Assembly (NCBI GenBank): GCA_943787535.1
Contig: CALSMU010000003.1
Span: 62,001 to 126,000 of the forward strand
Length of the DNA stretch: 64,000 nt
Origin: an uncultured Flavobacteriales bacterium
GTDB lineage: Bacteria; Bacteroidota; Bacteroidia; Flavobacteriales_D; Parvicellaceae
Direction: 5' to 3'
The notes beneath the pieces are model-generated. The model worked only from the letters and a program-made list of their open reading frames with translations, searched no databases and had not been told where the DNA came from. The position numbers and the translations under genes are program-made. Of the stretch, positions 38,964 through 47,935 are shown one piece after another (the first letter of the stretch is position 1; every line of letters starts with the position of its first letter).

Positions 38964-39944
38964 TTAACTGACATACATAGTATCCTTTATTGCATTCACC
39001 AATCGTTTAACATTTGGTAAAGCTTCTGCCATAAGAGGTTTAGCAAAGGGAAAAGGTGTGTCGCTTTGTGTTACTCTTTGCACAGGTGCGTCTAAATAAT
39101 CAAATGCATAACGTTGGAGGTGGTAAGCAATCTCACTCGAGATAGATCCAAGCGGATGACTTTCTTCTAATATGACACAACGTCCAGTTCTTTTAACAGA
39201 TTCTACAACCGTAGCATAATCCAACGGTCTGATCGTTCTTAAATCAATAATTTCACAATCGATTCCTTCTTTGGCTAATATATCTGCCGTTTCTTGCGCT
39301 AGTTTAATAATCTTTCCGAAAGTAACTATCGTAACATCCTTTCCTTTCCTTTTAATATCTGCTTTTCCAATCGGAATTAGATATTCAGTTTCAGGAACCT
39401 CTCCTTTATCTCCATACATTTTTTCTGACTCCAAAATCAACACAGGATTATCATCTCTAATTGCCGATTTCATTAAACCTTTAGCGTCATAAGGATTAGA
39501 AGGAGTGCACACTTTTAATCCTGGAACATTGGCGTAAAAAGATTCGAATGCTTGAGAGTGGGTTGCTGCCAGCTGTCCAGCCGTTCCATTACCGCCTCTA
39601 AATACAATTGGACAGTTAAATTGACCTCCACTCATTTGCAACATTTTTGCTGCGCTATTTATAATTTGGTCTGCTGCAAGAATTGCAAAGTTCCATGTCA
39701 TAAACTCAACAATTGGCCTTAAACCATTCATTGAAGCTCCAACTGCTATTCCAGCAAAACCTAGTTCAGCAATCGGGGTGTCTATAATCCTTTCTGGTCC
39801 AAACTCATCCAACATTCCTTGAGAAACTTTATAAGCGCCATTGTATTCAGCTACTTCCTCACCCATTAAAAACACGTTTTTATCTCTACGCATTTCTTCG
39901 CTCATTGCTTCCCCAAGGGCTTCTCTAAATTGTATCGTTTTCAT
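38964..39944 (-). CDS. pdhB: Pyruvate dehydrogenase E1 component, beta subunit
   Basis: E1 beta pairs with E1 alpha to decarboxylate pyruvate with thiamine diphosphate. The 326-residue protein shows FREALGEAMSEEM, VFLMGEEVAEYNGAYKVSQGM with the TPP-activating Glu, GPERIIDTPIAE and the C-terminal DLRTIRPLD and TPFPFAKPLM blocks. Similar sequences act in branched-chain oxo-acid dehydrogenases, but close agreement with PdhB favours pyruvate. The alpha subunit and E2 are not adjacent, so the complex is encoded at separate loci. Confidence 0.9.
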   Translation of the reverse strand: MKTIQFREALGEAMSEEMRRDKNVFLMGEEVAEYNGAYKVSQGMLDEFGPERIIDTPIAELGFAGIAVGASMNGLRPIVEFMTWNFAILAADQIINSAAKMLQMSGGQFNCPIVFRGGNGTAGQLAATHSQAFESFYANVPGLKVCTPSNPYDAKGLMKSAIRDDNPVLILESEKMYGDKGEVPETEYLIPIGKADIKRKGKDVTIVTFGKIIKLAQETADILAKEGIDCEIIDLRTIRPLDYATVVESVKRTGRCVILEESHPLGSISSEIAYHLQRYAFDYLDAPVQRVTQSDTPFPFAKPLMAEALPNVKRLVNAIKDTMYVS

Positions 39945-39966
39945 CTGTTTTCAAATTTTAGGAAAA

Positions 39967-39974
39967 CAAAAATA
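39967..39974 (-). promoter_or_regulatory. Candidate -7 element of pdhB
   Basis: The minus-strand TATTTTTG fits TAnnTTTG and lies 22 bp before the pdhB start. A clear TTTG at the proper upstream distance is not visible, so the call is tentative. Confidence 0.4.
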
Positions 39975-40085
39975 GAGTTAAAACATGTAAAATCATTACC
40001 GAATCAATAATAATTACACGATTCCGATTTTAGATTCATAATAAAACATTAAAAGGTATGCACGCATAACAAATAATTGTGTAAA

Positions 40086-40120
40086 TTTGAACGTCCAAGA
40101 AATGGATTTAGTTACATTTG
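40086..40120 (+). promoter_or_regulatory. Candidate promoter of etfBA
   Basis: TACATTTG (40113-40120) is a perfect -7 element, with TTTG at 40086-40089. The 23-bp spacer is longer than usual. The upstream TTTG is itself part of a second -7-like TAAATTTG (40082-40089), so overlapping promoters are possible. The start codon lies 55 bp downstream. Confidence 0.55.
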
Positions 40121-40175
40121 CAACTCCAATTTATTCTTGGAATAACAAAGATTAAAAACAAGTAAAATATAACAT

Positions 40176-40916
40176 ATGAAGTTATTAGTTTGTATTAGTA
40201 AAGCACCAGACACAACATCAAAAATTTCTTTCACTGATGGTGATACTAAATTTGATGAAAATGGTGTGCAATACATTGTAAATCCTTATGATGAGTGGTA
40301 CGCTTTAGTGCGGGCGCTAGAATTGACCGAAGCAAATGGAGGAACAGTTACAACAATTACCGTTGGAACTGCCGCGGATGATCCAACAATTAGAAAAGCA
40401 CTAGCCATAGGAGCTACAGATGCTGTAAGAGTGGATGCAGAAGCAAAAGACCCCTATTTCGTTGCAAAGCAAATAGCCGAATACGCAAAAGCTAACAACT
40501 TTGACATCATTCTCACAGGAAAAGAAACAATCAATTACAATGGTGCTCAAATTGGAAGTATGCTTGCTGAAATGTTAGATCAACCTTTCGTGTCTTTAGC
40601 ACAGAAATTGGAAGTTTCTGGAAATACAGCCACATTAGAAAGAGATGTTCCTGGTGGAGCAGAGGTTATTGAAGTAAATACACCTTTCGTATTAAGTGCA
40701 GCAAAAGGTATGGCAGAGCAAAGAATTCCAAACATGAGAGGGATTATGGCTGCTAGAACAAAAGCATTAAACGTAATTCCTGCTGTTGAAACAGCTGAAT
40801 TAACTAGTATAGTTTCTTACAGTATGCCTGCAGCCAAAGCAGAATGTAAATACATTGATGCAGATAGCATGACCGAATTAGTAGAATTATTACACAACGA
40901 AGCAAAAGTTATTTAA
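40176..40916 (+). CDS. etfB: Electron transfer flavoprotein, beta subunit
   Basis: EtfB binds AMP and, with EtfA, passes electrons from acyl-CoA and other dehydrogenases to the quinone pool. The 246-residue protein begins MKLLVCISKAPDTTSKISF and contains NPYDEWYALVRALEL, the ETINYNGAQIGSMLAEMLD segment, and ANMRGIMAARTK-like NMRGIMAARTK of the signature region. It is followed by etfA after 4 bp, so the two are co-translated. Confidence 0.95.
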   Translation: MKLLVCISKAPDTTSKISFTDGDTKFDENGVQYIVNPYDEWYALVRALELTEANGGTVTTITVGTAADDPTIRKALAIGATDAVRVDAEAKDPYFVAKQIAEYAKANNFDIILTGKETINYNGAQIGSMLAEMLDQPFVSLAQKLEVSGNTATLERDVPGGAEVIEVNTPFVLSAAKGMAEQRIPNMRGIMAARTKALNVIPAVETAELTSIVSYSMPAAKAECKYIDADSMTELVELLHNEAKVI

Positions 40917-40920
40917 GAAT

Positions 40921-41868
40921 ATGTCAGTACTAGTATTTATAGAAACAAAAGGGAAAATTTCGAAAGCTGCCAGGGAAGCAGTTACTTACGGAAGTAAAAT
41001 AGGACCTACAACAGTAATTACTTATGGAGACGCTGATGCAGCTTCTCTAGGATCTATAGGAGATAATGGTGCAACCAAAGTTTTGGTTTGTAGGAACTTG
41101 AGCGAAGGAAACGATCAACAATTAACTAAGTTAATCACTGCGGCAGCAAATAACTGTGGTGCTGATGTAATAATTGTTTCGCAAGATCAATTAGGGAAGG
41201 CTGTTGCACCAAGAGTTGCAGCTAGCATGGAAGCTGGTCATGTTTCTGGAGCTATTGCACTTCCAGATACAGCAAACGGATTTATAGTTAAAACAAATGT
41301 ATTTTCAGGAAAAGCTTTTGCTAATGTTTCTGTTAGCTCATCAAAGAAAGTAATTTCTTTATTGCCCAATTCTATTTCACCAGAATCTACTGGAGGAAAT
41401 GCCGAAGTTGAAGAATTTAACACAGATTTAGGGAGTGCTGGAATTACCGTTAAAGAAATGAAAACACAAGGAGAAGGAGTTCTTTTACCAGAAGCCGAAT
41501 TAGTTGTTTCTGCAGGAAGAGGTTTAAAAGGTCCGGAAAACTGGGGAATGGTAGAAGATTTAGCGAATACTTTAGGTGCTGCAACGGCTTGCTCTCGTCC
41601 GGTAGCGGATATTGGTTGGAGACCTCATCATGAACACGTTGGTCAAACTGGAGTGGCAATTCGTCCTAACTTATACATTGCTGCTGGAATATCTGGAGCA
41701 ATTCAACATTTAGCAGGAGTAAATGGTAGTAAAACTATTGTTGTTATCAATACAGATAGTGAAGCTCCATTCTTTAAAGCTGCAGATTACGGAATCGTTG
41801 GTGATGCCTTTGAGGTATTACCAAAATTAAATGAAGCAATGAGAACTTTTAAAGCTTCTCAAAACTAG
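40921..41868 (+). CDS. etfA: Electron transfer flavoprotein, alpha subunit
   Basis: EtfA carries the FAD of the ETF heterodimer. The 315-residue protein has the C-terminal FAD domain signature: VVSAGRGLKGPENWGMVEDL, SRPVADIGWRPHHEHVGQTG, then LYIAAGISGAIQHLAG and INTDSEAPFFKAADYGIVGD. Length is typical. It follows etfB and ends at a hairpin terminator, so the operon appears to be just the two genes. Confidence 0.96.
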   Translation: MSVLVFIETKGKISKAAREAVTYGSKIGPTTVITYGDADAASLGSIGDNGATKVLVCRNLSEGNDQQLTKLITAAANNCGADVIIVSQDQLGKAVAPRVAASMEAGHVSGAIALPDTANGFIVKTNVFSGKAFANVSVSSSKKVISLLPNSISPESTGGNAEVEEFNTDLGSAGITVKEMKTQGEGVLLPEAELVVSAGRGLKGPENWGMVEDLANTLGAATACSRPVADIGWRPHHEHVGQTGVAIRPNLYIAAGISGAIQHLAGVNGSKTIVVINTDSEAPFFKAADYGIVGDAFEVLPKLNEAMRTFKASQN

Positions 41869-41891
41869 CATTATTAGTAACGTTTAAATAC

Positions 41892-41924
41892 AAAACCTCG
41901 AGCAATGATGTTCGGGGTTTTTTG
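41892..41924 (+). terminator. Terminator of etfBA
   Basis: The arm AAAACCTCGA pairs with TCGGGGTTTT (one G-T pair) around a short loop and is followed by further T residues, 24 bp after the etfA stop. Confidence 0.8.
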
Positions 41925-42061
41925 TTCTCATTTCTTAATCAAAGATTAAAAAGTGTTTATCACATTTTTTAAAACAATTTAATGGATGTTTGAATAAGGG
42001 GTTTAATTTAATTATTTTCGTACTAGAACAGATAGAGTATCAAAATACTAGTGCAGAAGGT

Positions 42062-42655
42062 ATGGAGAAAATTAAATTGGATATAGTAGGTCTATCCTAC
42101 AGTCAAACACAATCTGGTGCCTATGCCCTGGTACTAGGAGAGTCTATAGGCAAAAGAAGACTTCCGATTATTATTGGAGGTTTTGAAGCTCAGGCGATTG
42201 CTATTGAGTTAGAGAAAATGACCCCAAGCAGACCACTAACGCATGATTTATTTAAGAATTTTGCAGATGAATTTGACATACATGTCCAAGAAGTTATTAT
42301 CTACAACTTGGTTGAAGGAATTTTCTTTGCAAAATTAATTTGTGAAAAAGATGGCAAAGAAATAGAAATTGACTCCAGAACTTCAGATGCCATCGCATTA
42401 GCGGTTAGATTTGAATGTAATATTTTTACCTATGAGTTTGTTCTTGGTTCAGCTGGCATTGTATTGGAGGATGAAGAGGATGAAGACAATTCGTTTATGG
42501 AAGACGATGTTGATTTGGATGAATTAACCAAAGATCCTGTGGAAACTTTTACATTAGATGATCTGGAGCAAAAAATGCAAGAGGCTATAGAAAATGAGGA
42601 TTATGAGCAAGCATCTAAAATTCGAGATGAAATCAAGAGACGTAACTCAAACTAA
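42062..42655 (+). CDS. Bifunctional nuclease (BFN/DUF151) family protein with UvrB/C motif
   Basis: The 197-residue protein starts at ATG 42062 (MEKIKLDIVGLSYSQ). A longer TTG-started reading from 41990 adds 24 residues unlike the family. The DUF151 core includes LGESIGKRRLPIIIGGFEAQAIAI, RPLTHDLF and DSRTSDAIALAVRF. The C-terminus, after an acidic linker, has a UvrB/UvrC interaction helix pair (DDLEQKMQEAIENEDYEQA, about 160-195). Plant homologues have nuclease activity, but the bacterial function is unsettled. It is 14 bp upstream of the CNT fusion gene. Confidence 0.87.
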   Translation: MEKIKLDIVGLSYSQTQSGAYALVLGESIGKRRLPIIIGGFEAQAIAIELEKMTPSRPLTHDLFKNFADEFDIHVQEVIIYNLVEGIFFAKLICEKDGKEIEIDSRTSDAIALAVRFECNIFTYEFVLGSAGIVLEDEEDEDNSFMEDDVDLDELTKDPVETFTLDDLEQKMQEAIENEDYEQASKIRDEIKRRNSN

Positions 42656-42669
42656 GATATTCCTTTCAT

Positions 42670-44496
42670 TTGAAAACACTAAACCATATACTTTTATTTG
42701 TAATCCTGGCGGGACTATTCTCTTCTTGTTCAAAAAAAGCGCCTGCCGAATTATCACTTGAAGAAAAGTTGTCGGGTAAATGGAATTTGCATATCAATCA
42801 GTATGCAGATGGAAATTATGTGCCTTTTGATTCTGCCGAATACTTTATTGACTTTGACACAAAAACTGAATCATTTAACAGTAATATCATTGAAGGACTG
42901 CAAGATACGACAAACGGATCTTGGGTTCTTAAATCTAAAGATTCGCTTTTAACCTTTACTCCATTTGTTTCAAGAAGTAAAATTCGTATTGATTCTACCG
43001 TTGTCTTTCTGGATTCCAATAAACGAAAAGTCGTTTATTTTTCAGGAGGTCAACAAATACTGAAAGATGAAAATGGAAACCTCGAACAAAAATTTGCCAA
43101 TCAAACTATGTCTATCGATTACCTGGAGGGGGATACCTTAATAATGGGAACAGTAGGAATGACATCGTGTTTGATCAGAGACAATTCAGCTTTACCTAAA
43201 ATGGAACCCTATTCATACCTGTCTATACTTAGAGGAATATTAGGAATGGCATTCTTATTAACCATTGCCTGGTTATTTAGTGCAAACAGAAAGGCGGTTA
43301 ATTGGTCGTTAGTTGGAAAAGGAGTGGCTCTGCAATTGATAATTGCTTTTTTAGTTTTGCAAGTTCCTTTTGTTGAAACTGGATTTGACTATATAAGTAA
43401 AGCTTTTGTTTGGGTTATTGCAAAAACCGATATTGGAACTGATTTTTTATTTGGACAACTTGGAATCGGAAAAGTACAAGCCCCTCTGTTAACTTTTGCA
43501 ATTAAAGTATTGCCCACAATTATTTTCTTTTCTGCATTAGTTAGTCTTTTCTATTATTGGGGAATAGTCCAGAAAATCGTTTATGCTTTTGCCTGGATTA
43601 TGAAAAAGTTCATGCGCTTATCCGGCGCAGAAAGCCTTGCTGCGGCTGGAAACGTTTTTTTGGGACAAACGGAAGCTCCCTTGTTAGTTAAACCTTACTT
43701 GACGGGAATGACTAAGTCAGAAATCATGTGTCTGATGACCGGTGGAATGGCAACAATTGCGGGAGGAGTATTAGCAGCTTACGTTAATTTTTTAGGAGGT
43801 GATGACCCCGCAGAACAAGCATTTTTCGCCAAACATTTATTAACAGCTTCTATTATTTCTGCGCCTGCAGCTATAATAGCGGCTAAAATATTGGTTCCTG
43901 AAACAGAAAAAATAAACGAAGACTTAACCGTTTCAAAGGAGAAAATTGGCAGCAATGCTTTAGAGGCAATTTCCAACGGAACAACGGATGGATTAAAATT
44001 AGCTGTAAATGTTGGGGCAATGTTGTTAGTATTTATAGCTTTAATGGCTCTGGGGAATGGTGTTTTAGGATGGATTGGAAACATGAGTGGACTGAATTCT
44101 GCTATCGCTGAGAATACTGCGTATGGAGCCCTTTCGTTTGAGTTCATTTTGGGATACGCTTGTCGTCCAGTGGTATGGATGATAGGAATTGAATGGGCGG
44201 ATTCTATTTATGTTGGAGAATTACTCGGAACTAAAACGGTATTAAATGAATTTGTTGCGTATCCTAGACTTGGAGAAATGAAAGATGGCGGGATGATCTC
44301 TCAGAAGTCAGTGATTATGAGCACCTACATGTTATGTGGGTTTGCTAACTTTGCTTCTATTGGAATTCAAATCGGAGGGATAGGTGCCCTGGCCCCAACT
44401 AGAAAAGGTTTATTATCTCAATTGGGAGTTCGAGCATTAATTGGCGGAACGGTTGCTTGTTTGCTGACTGCAGTTATTGTTGGAATGACACTATAA
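42670..44496 (+). CDS. Lipoprotein-like domain fused to CNT-family nucleoside transporter
   Basis: This 608-residue protein starts at TTG 42670. The first 20 residues form a lipoprotein-type signal (LAGLFSSC, Cys20). Residues about 25-175 look like a lipocalin-like/DUF4923-style beta domain (KLSGKWNLHIN, GSWVLKSKDSLLTF). From about 180 it is a concentrative nucleoside transporter with GQTEAPLLVKPYL, EFVAYPRLG and CGFANFASIGIQIGG. CNT proteins import nucleosides with Na+ or H+. The signal and soluble domain would place the added part in the periplasm, before the transporter's first helix. The arrangement is unusual and may regulate or assist uptake. thyA and folA follow, in line with nucleotide metabolism. 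Confidence 0.85.
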   Translation: MKTLNHILLFVILAGLFSSCSKKAPAELSLEEKLSGKWNLHINQYADGNYVPFDSAEYFIDFDTKTESFNSNIIEGLQDTTNGSWVLKSKDSLLTFTPFVSRSKIRIDSTVVFLDSNKRKVVYFSGGQQILKDENGNLEQKFANQTMSIDYLEGDTLIMGTVGMTSCLIRDNSALPKMEPYSYLSILRGILGMAFLLTIAWLFSANRKAVNWSLVGKGVALQLIIAFLVLQVPFVETGFDYISKAFVWVIAKTDIGTDFLFGQLGIGKVQAPLLTFAIKVLPTIIFFSALVSLFYYWGIVQKIVYAFAWIMKKFMRLSGAESLAAAGNVFLGQTEAPLLVKPYLTGMTKSEIMCLMTGGMATIAGGVLAAYVNFLGGDDPAEQAFFAKHLLTASIISAPAAIIAAKILVPETEKINEDLTVSKEKIGSNALEAISNGTTDGLKLAVNVGAMLLVFIALMALGNGVLGWIGNMSGLNSAIAENTAYGALSFEFILGYACRPVVWMIGIEWADSIYVGELLGTKTVLNEFVAYPRLGEMKDGGMISQKSVIMSTYMLCGFANFASIGIQIGGIGALAPTRKGLLSQLGVRALIGGTVACLLTAVIVGMTL

Positions 44497-44598
44497 CACG
44501 TTAAATTCTGCGATCTTATTAACATTTCAAATCAACTTATTAACCTCGTTTTCAGCTACGGAAGTATTTAATTATTTTCGCTTTTCAAAATCCACAAC

Positions 44599-45423
44599 AT
44601 GCAACAATACCTTGAATTATTAGATCATATTTTAGAAAATGGAGATCAAAAGGGTGATAGAACTGGAACTGGAACAATCAGTTGTTTTGGTTACCAGATG
44701 CGTTTTGATTTAGCAAAAGGGTTTCCTGTATTGACTACTAAGAAGTTACACTTAAAGTCAATTATTCATGAACTACTTTGGTTATTAAGCGGTGACACCA
44801 ACATCCAATATTTAAAAGACCACAATGTAAAAATCTGGGATGCATGGGCGGATGAAAATGGAGACTTAGGTCCCGTATATGGTCATCAATGGAGAAATTG
44901 GAATAGCGATGGGATAGATCAGATTAAGGAAGTTGTAGATACCATTAAAAACAACCCAAATAGCAGAAGAATGATGGTGTCAGCCTGGAACCCAAGCGTA
45001 ATGCCCGACACATCGGTATCATTTACTGAAAATGTAGCAAACGGCAAAGCAGCTTTACCTCCGTGCCATGCCTTTTTTCAGTTTTATGTAACTGACGGGA
45101 AGCTCTCTTGCCAGTTATATCAGCGCAGTGCAGATACATTCTTAGGGGTCCCTTTTAATATTGCCTCTTATTCGTTATTCACAATGATGATGGCGCAAGT
45201 TTGCAATTTAGAAGTAGGAGACTTCATACATACTTTTGGTGATGTTCATTTGTATAATGACCACATTGAACAAGCTAAACTTCAAATTACCAGAACTCCC
45301 GGAGTATTGCCAACAATGAAAATTAACCCTAAAGTTAAAGACATTTTTGATTTTAAATTTGAGGATTTTGAATTGATTAATTACGAACCACAAGCACATA
45401 TCAAAGCAAGCGTTTCAGTTTAA
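44599..45423 (+). CDS. thyA: Thymidylate synthase
   Basis: ThyA converts dUMP to dTMP using methylene-tetrahydrofolate. The 274-residue protein shows [19 protein letters not shown], the catalytic Cys156 in [32 protein letters not shown], and [12 protein letters not shown]. It is slightly longer than the 264-residue E. coli enzyme. The gene for dihydrofolate reductase, which recycles its product, follows after 9 bp. Confidence 0.98.
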   Translation: MQQYLELLDHILENGDQKGDRTGTGTISCFGYQMRFDLAKGFPVLTTKKLHLKSIIHELLWLLSGDTNIQYLKDHNVKIWDAWADENGDLGPVYGHQWRNWNSDGIDQIKEVVDTIKNNPNSRRMMVSAWNPSVMPDTSVSFTENVANGKAALPPCHAFFQFYVTDGKLSCQLYQRSADTFLGVPFNIASYSLFTMMMAQVCNLEVGDFIHTFGDVHLYNDHIEQAKLQITRTPGVLPTMKINPKVKDIFDFKFEDFELINYEPQAHIKASVSV

Positions 45424-45432
45424 TATTTCAGA

Positions 45433-45942
45433 ATGAAAGTATCTATCATAGTTGCAGTTGCAAACGAAAACGTCATTGGCAAAGACAATGATTTGGCTTG
45501 GCACTTGCCAAAAGATATGAAGTTTTTTATGGATACTACTCTGCATCATTATGTCATAATGGGAAGAAAGAACTATGAATCTATCCCTGAAAAATACAGA
45601 CCTTTAAAAAACAGGACCAATGTAGTAGTTACCAGAAACAAAGATTACCAAGCTCCAGACTGTGTTGTTGTTGGGTCCATACGAGAAGGAATTGATGCAG
45701 CAAAAGTAAATGGTGATAAAGAATGTTTTATCATTGGTGGAGGCCAAATTTACAAAGAATCTTTAGAGATGAATATCGTTGATAAAATGTATATAACGCA
45801 TATTGATGAAGAATTCGAAGGAGATACTTTTTTCCCTGAGTTCAACCAAGAAGATTGGAATTTAAGGATCTTAATGGAGCATCAAAAAGATGAAAAAAAT
45901 ACGCACAATTTCATCGTTACTGAGTATACAAAGAAAGGATAA
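45433..45942 (+). CDS. folA: Dihydrofolate reductase
   Basis: FolA reduces dihydrofolate with NADPH, regenerating the cofactor used by ThyA. The 169-residue protein shows IGKDNDLAWHLPKDMKFF, IMGRKNYESIPE, FIIGGGQIYKE, and YITHIDEEFEGDTFFPEF. Active-site Asp and Trp in the first block are as expected. It is in an operon with thyA and converges with clpX with 6 bp between the stops. Confidence 0.97.
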   Translation: MKVSIIVAVANENVIGKDNDLAWHLPKDMKFFMDTTLHHYVIMGRKNYESIPEKYRPLKNRTNVVVTRNKDYQAPDCVVVGSIREGIDAAKVNGDKECFIIGGGQIYKESLEMNIVDKMYITHIDEEFEGDTFFPEFNQEDWNLRILMEHQKDEKNTHNFIVTEYTKKG

Positions 45943-45948
45943 GCTTTT

Positions 45949-47175
45949 TTACGCTACTTTTAGTTTACTAACCTTTGAATTACCAAATTGTTCTTTGGCA
46001 TAATCAAGTGTTATATCCAGTTTTTTAACATCCATAGACGGAGCATTGAACATTGCATCCGTTAAAATAGCTTCGCAAATCGATCTTAATCCTCGGGCTC
46101 CCAATTTGAGATCCATAGCTTTATCAACTATAAACTCAATGACATCTTTGTGAATGTTTAACTCTATATTATCTATTGCGAAAAGCTTATTATATTGTTT
46201 TAATAAGGAATTCTTAGGTTCAGTTAATATCGAAATCAACGTCTCTTTATCTAAAGGATTTAAATAAGTCAATACCGGAAAACGTCCAATTAACTCAGGA
46301 ATCAATCCGTAGGTCTTTATATCCAATTGGTTTACATAAGACAGAATATTCTCTTTAATCCCTGCAATTTCTGCTCCTGCACCAAAACCAATGGACTGTG
46401 TTTTCACTCTTCTTTCAATTATTTTCTGAATTCCATCAAAAGCTCCTCCGCAAATAAATAAAATATTTTTCGTGTCAATTTGCGTCATTTTTTGCTCTGG
46501 ATGTTTTCTTCCTCCTTGCGGCGGAACACCAACCACTGAGCCTTCCAATAACTTTAACATTGCTTGCTGAACTCCTTCTCCAGAAACATCTCTTGTAATA
46601 GAAGGGTTATCACTTTTTCGAGCAACTTTGTCTATCTCATCAATAAAAACTATACCGCGCTCGGCTGATTTAACATCGTAGTCTGCAGCTTGCAGTAATC
46701 GCGACAAAATACTCTCCACATCTTCACCTACATAACCAGCCTCTGTCAAAACCGTAGCATCCGCAATACAAAATGGAACATTTAGCATTTTTGCAATCGT
46801 TTTAGCTAAAAGTGTTTTACCCGTTCCCGTTTCTCCACATAAAATGACATTTGACTTTTCAATTTCAATATCATCCTCCGTATCCTTCTGAAGTAGTCTT
46901 TTGTAATGATTGTAAACTGCTACAGAAAGGACTTTTTTAGACTCTTCTTGGCCAATTACATATTCATCTAAGGATTTTAATATCTCTGCTGGCTTCAGTA
47001 AGGTTAAAGATTTTTCCAAATCACTTGTAGTTTTTTGTCCCACTTCGTCCTGAACAATCAAATTTGCTTGTCCAATGCATGCATCACAAATATGCCCAGT
47101 GATACCAGCAATCAAAACATCTACGTCTTTCTTTTGACGCCCACAAAACGAACAACTAATCTCTTCTACTGCCAT
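45949..47175 (-). CDS. clpX: ATP-dependent Clp protease ATP-binding subunit ClpX
   Basis: ClpX is the AAA+ unfoldase that feeds substrates to ClpP. The 408-residue protein has a zinc domain with Cys8, Cys11, Cys30 and Cys33, Walker A GETGTGKT (114-121), Walker [10 protein letters not shown], the pore-loop region [11 protein letters not shown], and the SIGFGA tripeptide loop that docks on ClpP. Sensor-2 GARGLRSI is at the C-terminal side. It is not adjacent to clpP, in contrast to the common clpP-clpX operon. Confidence 0.97.
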   Translation of the reverse strand: MAVEEISCSFCGRQKKDVDVLIAGITGHICDACIGQANLIVQDEVGQKTTSDLEKSLTLLKPAEILKSLDEYVIGQEESKKVLSVAVYNHYKRLLQKDTEDDIEIEKSNVILCGETGTGKTLLAKTIAKMLNVPFCIADATVLTEAGYVGEDVESILSRLLQAADYDVKSAERGIVFIDEIDKVARKSDNPSITRDVSGEGVQQAMLKLLEGSVVGVPPQGGRKHPEQKMTQIDTKNILFICGGAFDGIQKIIERRVKTQSIGFGAGAEIAGIKENILSYVNQLDIKTYGLIPELIGRFPVLTYLNPLDKETLISILTEPKNSLLKQYNKLFAIDNIELNIHKDVIEFIVDKAMDLKLGARGLRSICEAILTDAMFNAPSMDVKKLDITLDYAKEQFGNSKVSKLKVA

Positions 47176-47209
47176 GTTTAATTATTAAATTCTCCTTAGG
47201 ATAGTTGTG

Positions 47210-47217
47210 CAAAAGTA
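47210..47217 (-). promoter_or_regulatory. Candidate -7 element of clpX
   Basis: The minus-strand TACTTTTG matches TAnnTTTG, 34 bp before the clpX start. The upstream TTTG is only about 12 bp away, shorter than standard, so the -33 element is uncertain. Confidence 0.45.
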
Positions 47218-47296
47218 TGAAAAAAGAAGCAAACTTCACTTTACATAGCAATGAGAATACATTTCCTATCCTAGAAAACTCGCTGATTTTAATATT

Positions 47297-47560
47297 CTAG
47301 TTTTCCGTCATGAATAAGCGCGCATAATCATCTTCAAGTATGGTTTTGGGGGATTCTACTGACATGTTATGTTTAATTAACTCTTTTAAAAGTTCATTTG
47401 TTTCTTGCTGCAAAGCGATCCTTTCATTTATTTTCCAGTACCAACAATTAAATCTTCTCAAAGCTAAAAAAAGGATAATTGAAACAACGAACACAACCAA
47501 ATACGAAACAAAAGGGCTCTCAATATAGTTGGCTTGAGCAGCAGCGATAGTAGATTCCAT
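47297..47560 (-). CDS. Small single-helix membrane protein with cytoplasmic coiled tail
   Basis: This 87-residue frame has a hydrophobic stretch FVSYLVVFVVSIILFLAL (about 17-34). A basic RRFNCWYWK boundary and an amphipathic helix (ERIALQQETNELLKELIK) follow. The composition and topology look like a real small membrane protein and not like noise. I recognise no family. It lies between clpX and tRNA-Gln and has no obvious partner. It could also be a chance frame, though its hydrophobic-then-coiled order argues against that. Confidence 0.55.
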   Translation of the reverse strand: MESTIAAAQANYIESPFVSYLVVFVVSIILFLALRRFNCWYWKINERIALQQETNELLKELIKHNMSVESPKTILEDDYARLFMTEN

Positions 47561-47674
47561 AGTATGAATATTAGTGAAAGATAATTTTATCAGAGTATTA
47601 ACTTATATGTCTTAATTAGTACACTCTAATCGTAAATATACACATATAAATTCAATCTTTAAAAGTGAAAGCAC

Positions 47675-47713
47675 AAAAAAGCCTTTTGCAAATACTTGAT
47701 TTACAAAAGGCTT
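47675..47713 (-). terminator. Terminator of tRNA-Gln
   Basis: On the minus strand AAGCCTTTTG and its complement CAAAAGGCTT flank a longer loop, itself partly complementary, and end in a T6 run just downstream of the tRNA. Confidence 0.8.
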
Positions 47714-47726
47714 CTGATTATTTCTG

Positions 47727-47799
47727 TTGTCCCACTAGGGCTCGAACCTAGACTCTTCTGTACCAAAAACAGACGTGTTGCCAGTTACACCATGGGACA
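47727..47799 (-). tRNA. tRNA-Gln (anticodon TTG)
   Basis: Read on the minus strand, TGTCCCA pairs perfectly with TGGGACA. The D arm GTGT/ACAC, anticodon stem TCTGT/ACAGA enclosing TTTTGGT with anticodon TTG, and T arm CTAGG-TTCGAGC-CCTAG are all complete. The discriminator is A and CCA is not encoded, in contrast to the tRNA-Leu gene here. Confidence 0.96.
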
Positions 47800-47818
47800 A
47801 TTTCTCTTAACGAGGGCG

Positions 47819-47848
47819 CAAATATAAAGCTCCTTTTTAAAAATCAAA
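47819..47848 (-). promoter_or_regulatory. Promoter of tRNA-Gln
   Basis: On the minus strand, TTTG (47848-47845), an 18-bp spacer and TATATTTG (47826-47819) are a perfect consensus match, 20 bp upstream of the mature tRNA. Confidence 0.85.
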
Positions 47849-47935
47849 CTATGGCGACTAAAAAAATGTATAAAATACATGGGGAAATCTCTAAAAATCA
47901 AATGAAAGTCCGAAATTACAGCCTAAGCCATATTA

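Noticed and set aside
43779..44147. 122-codon minus-strand open frame within the CNT gene
   Set aside because: It mirrors membrane codons of the transporter and has no independent support.
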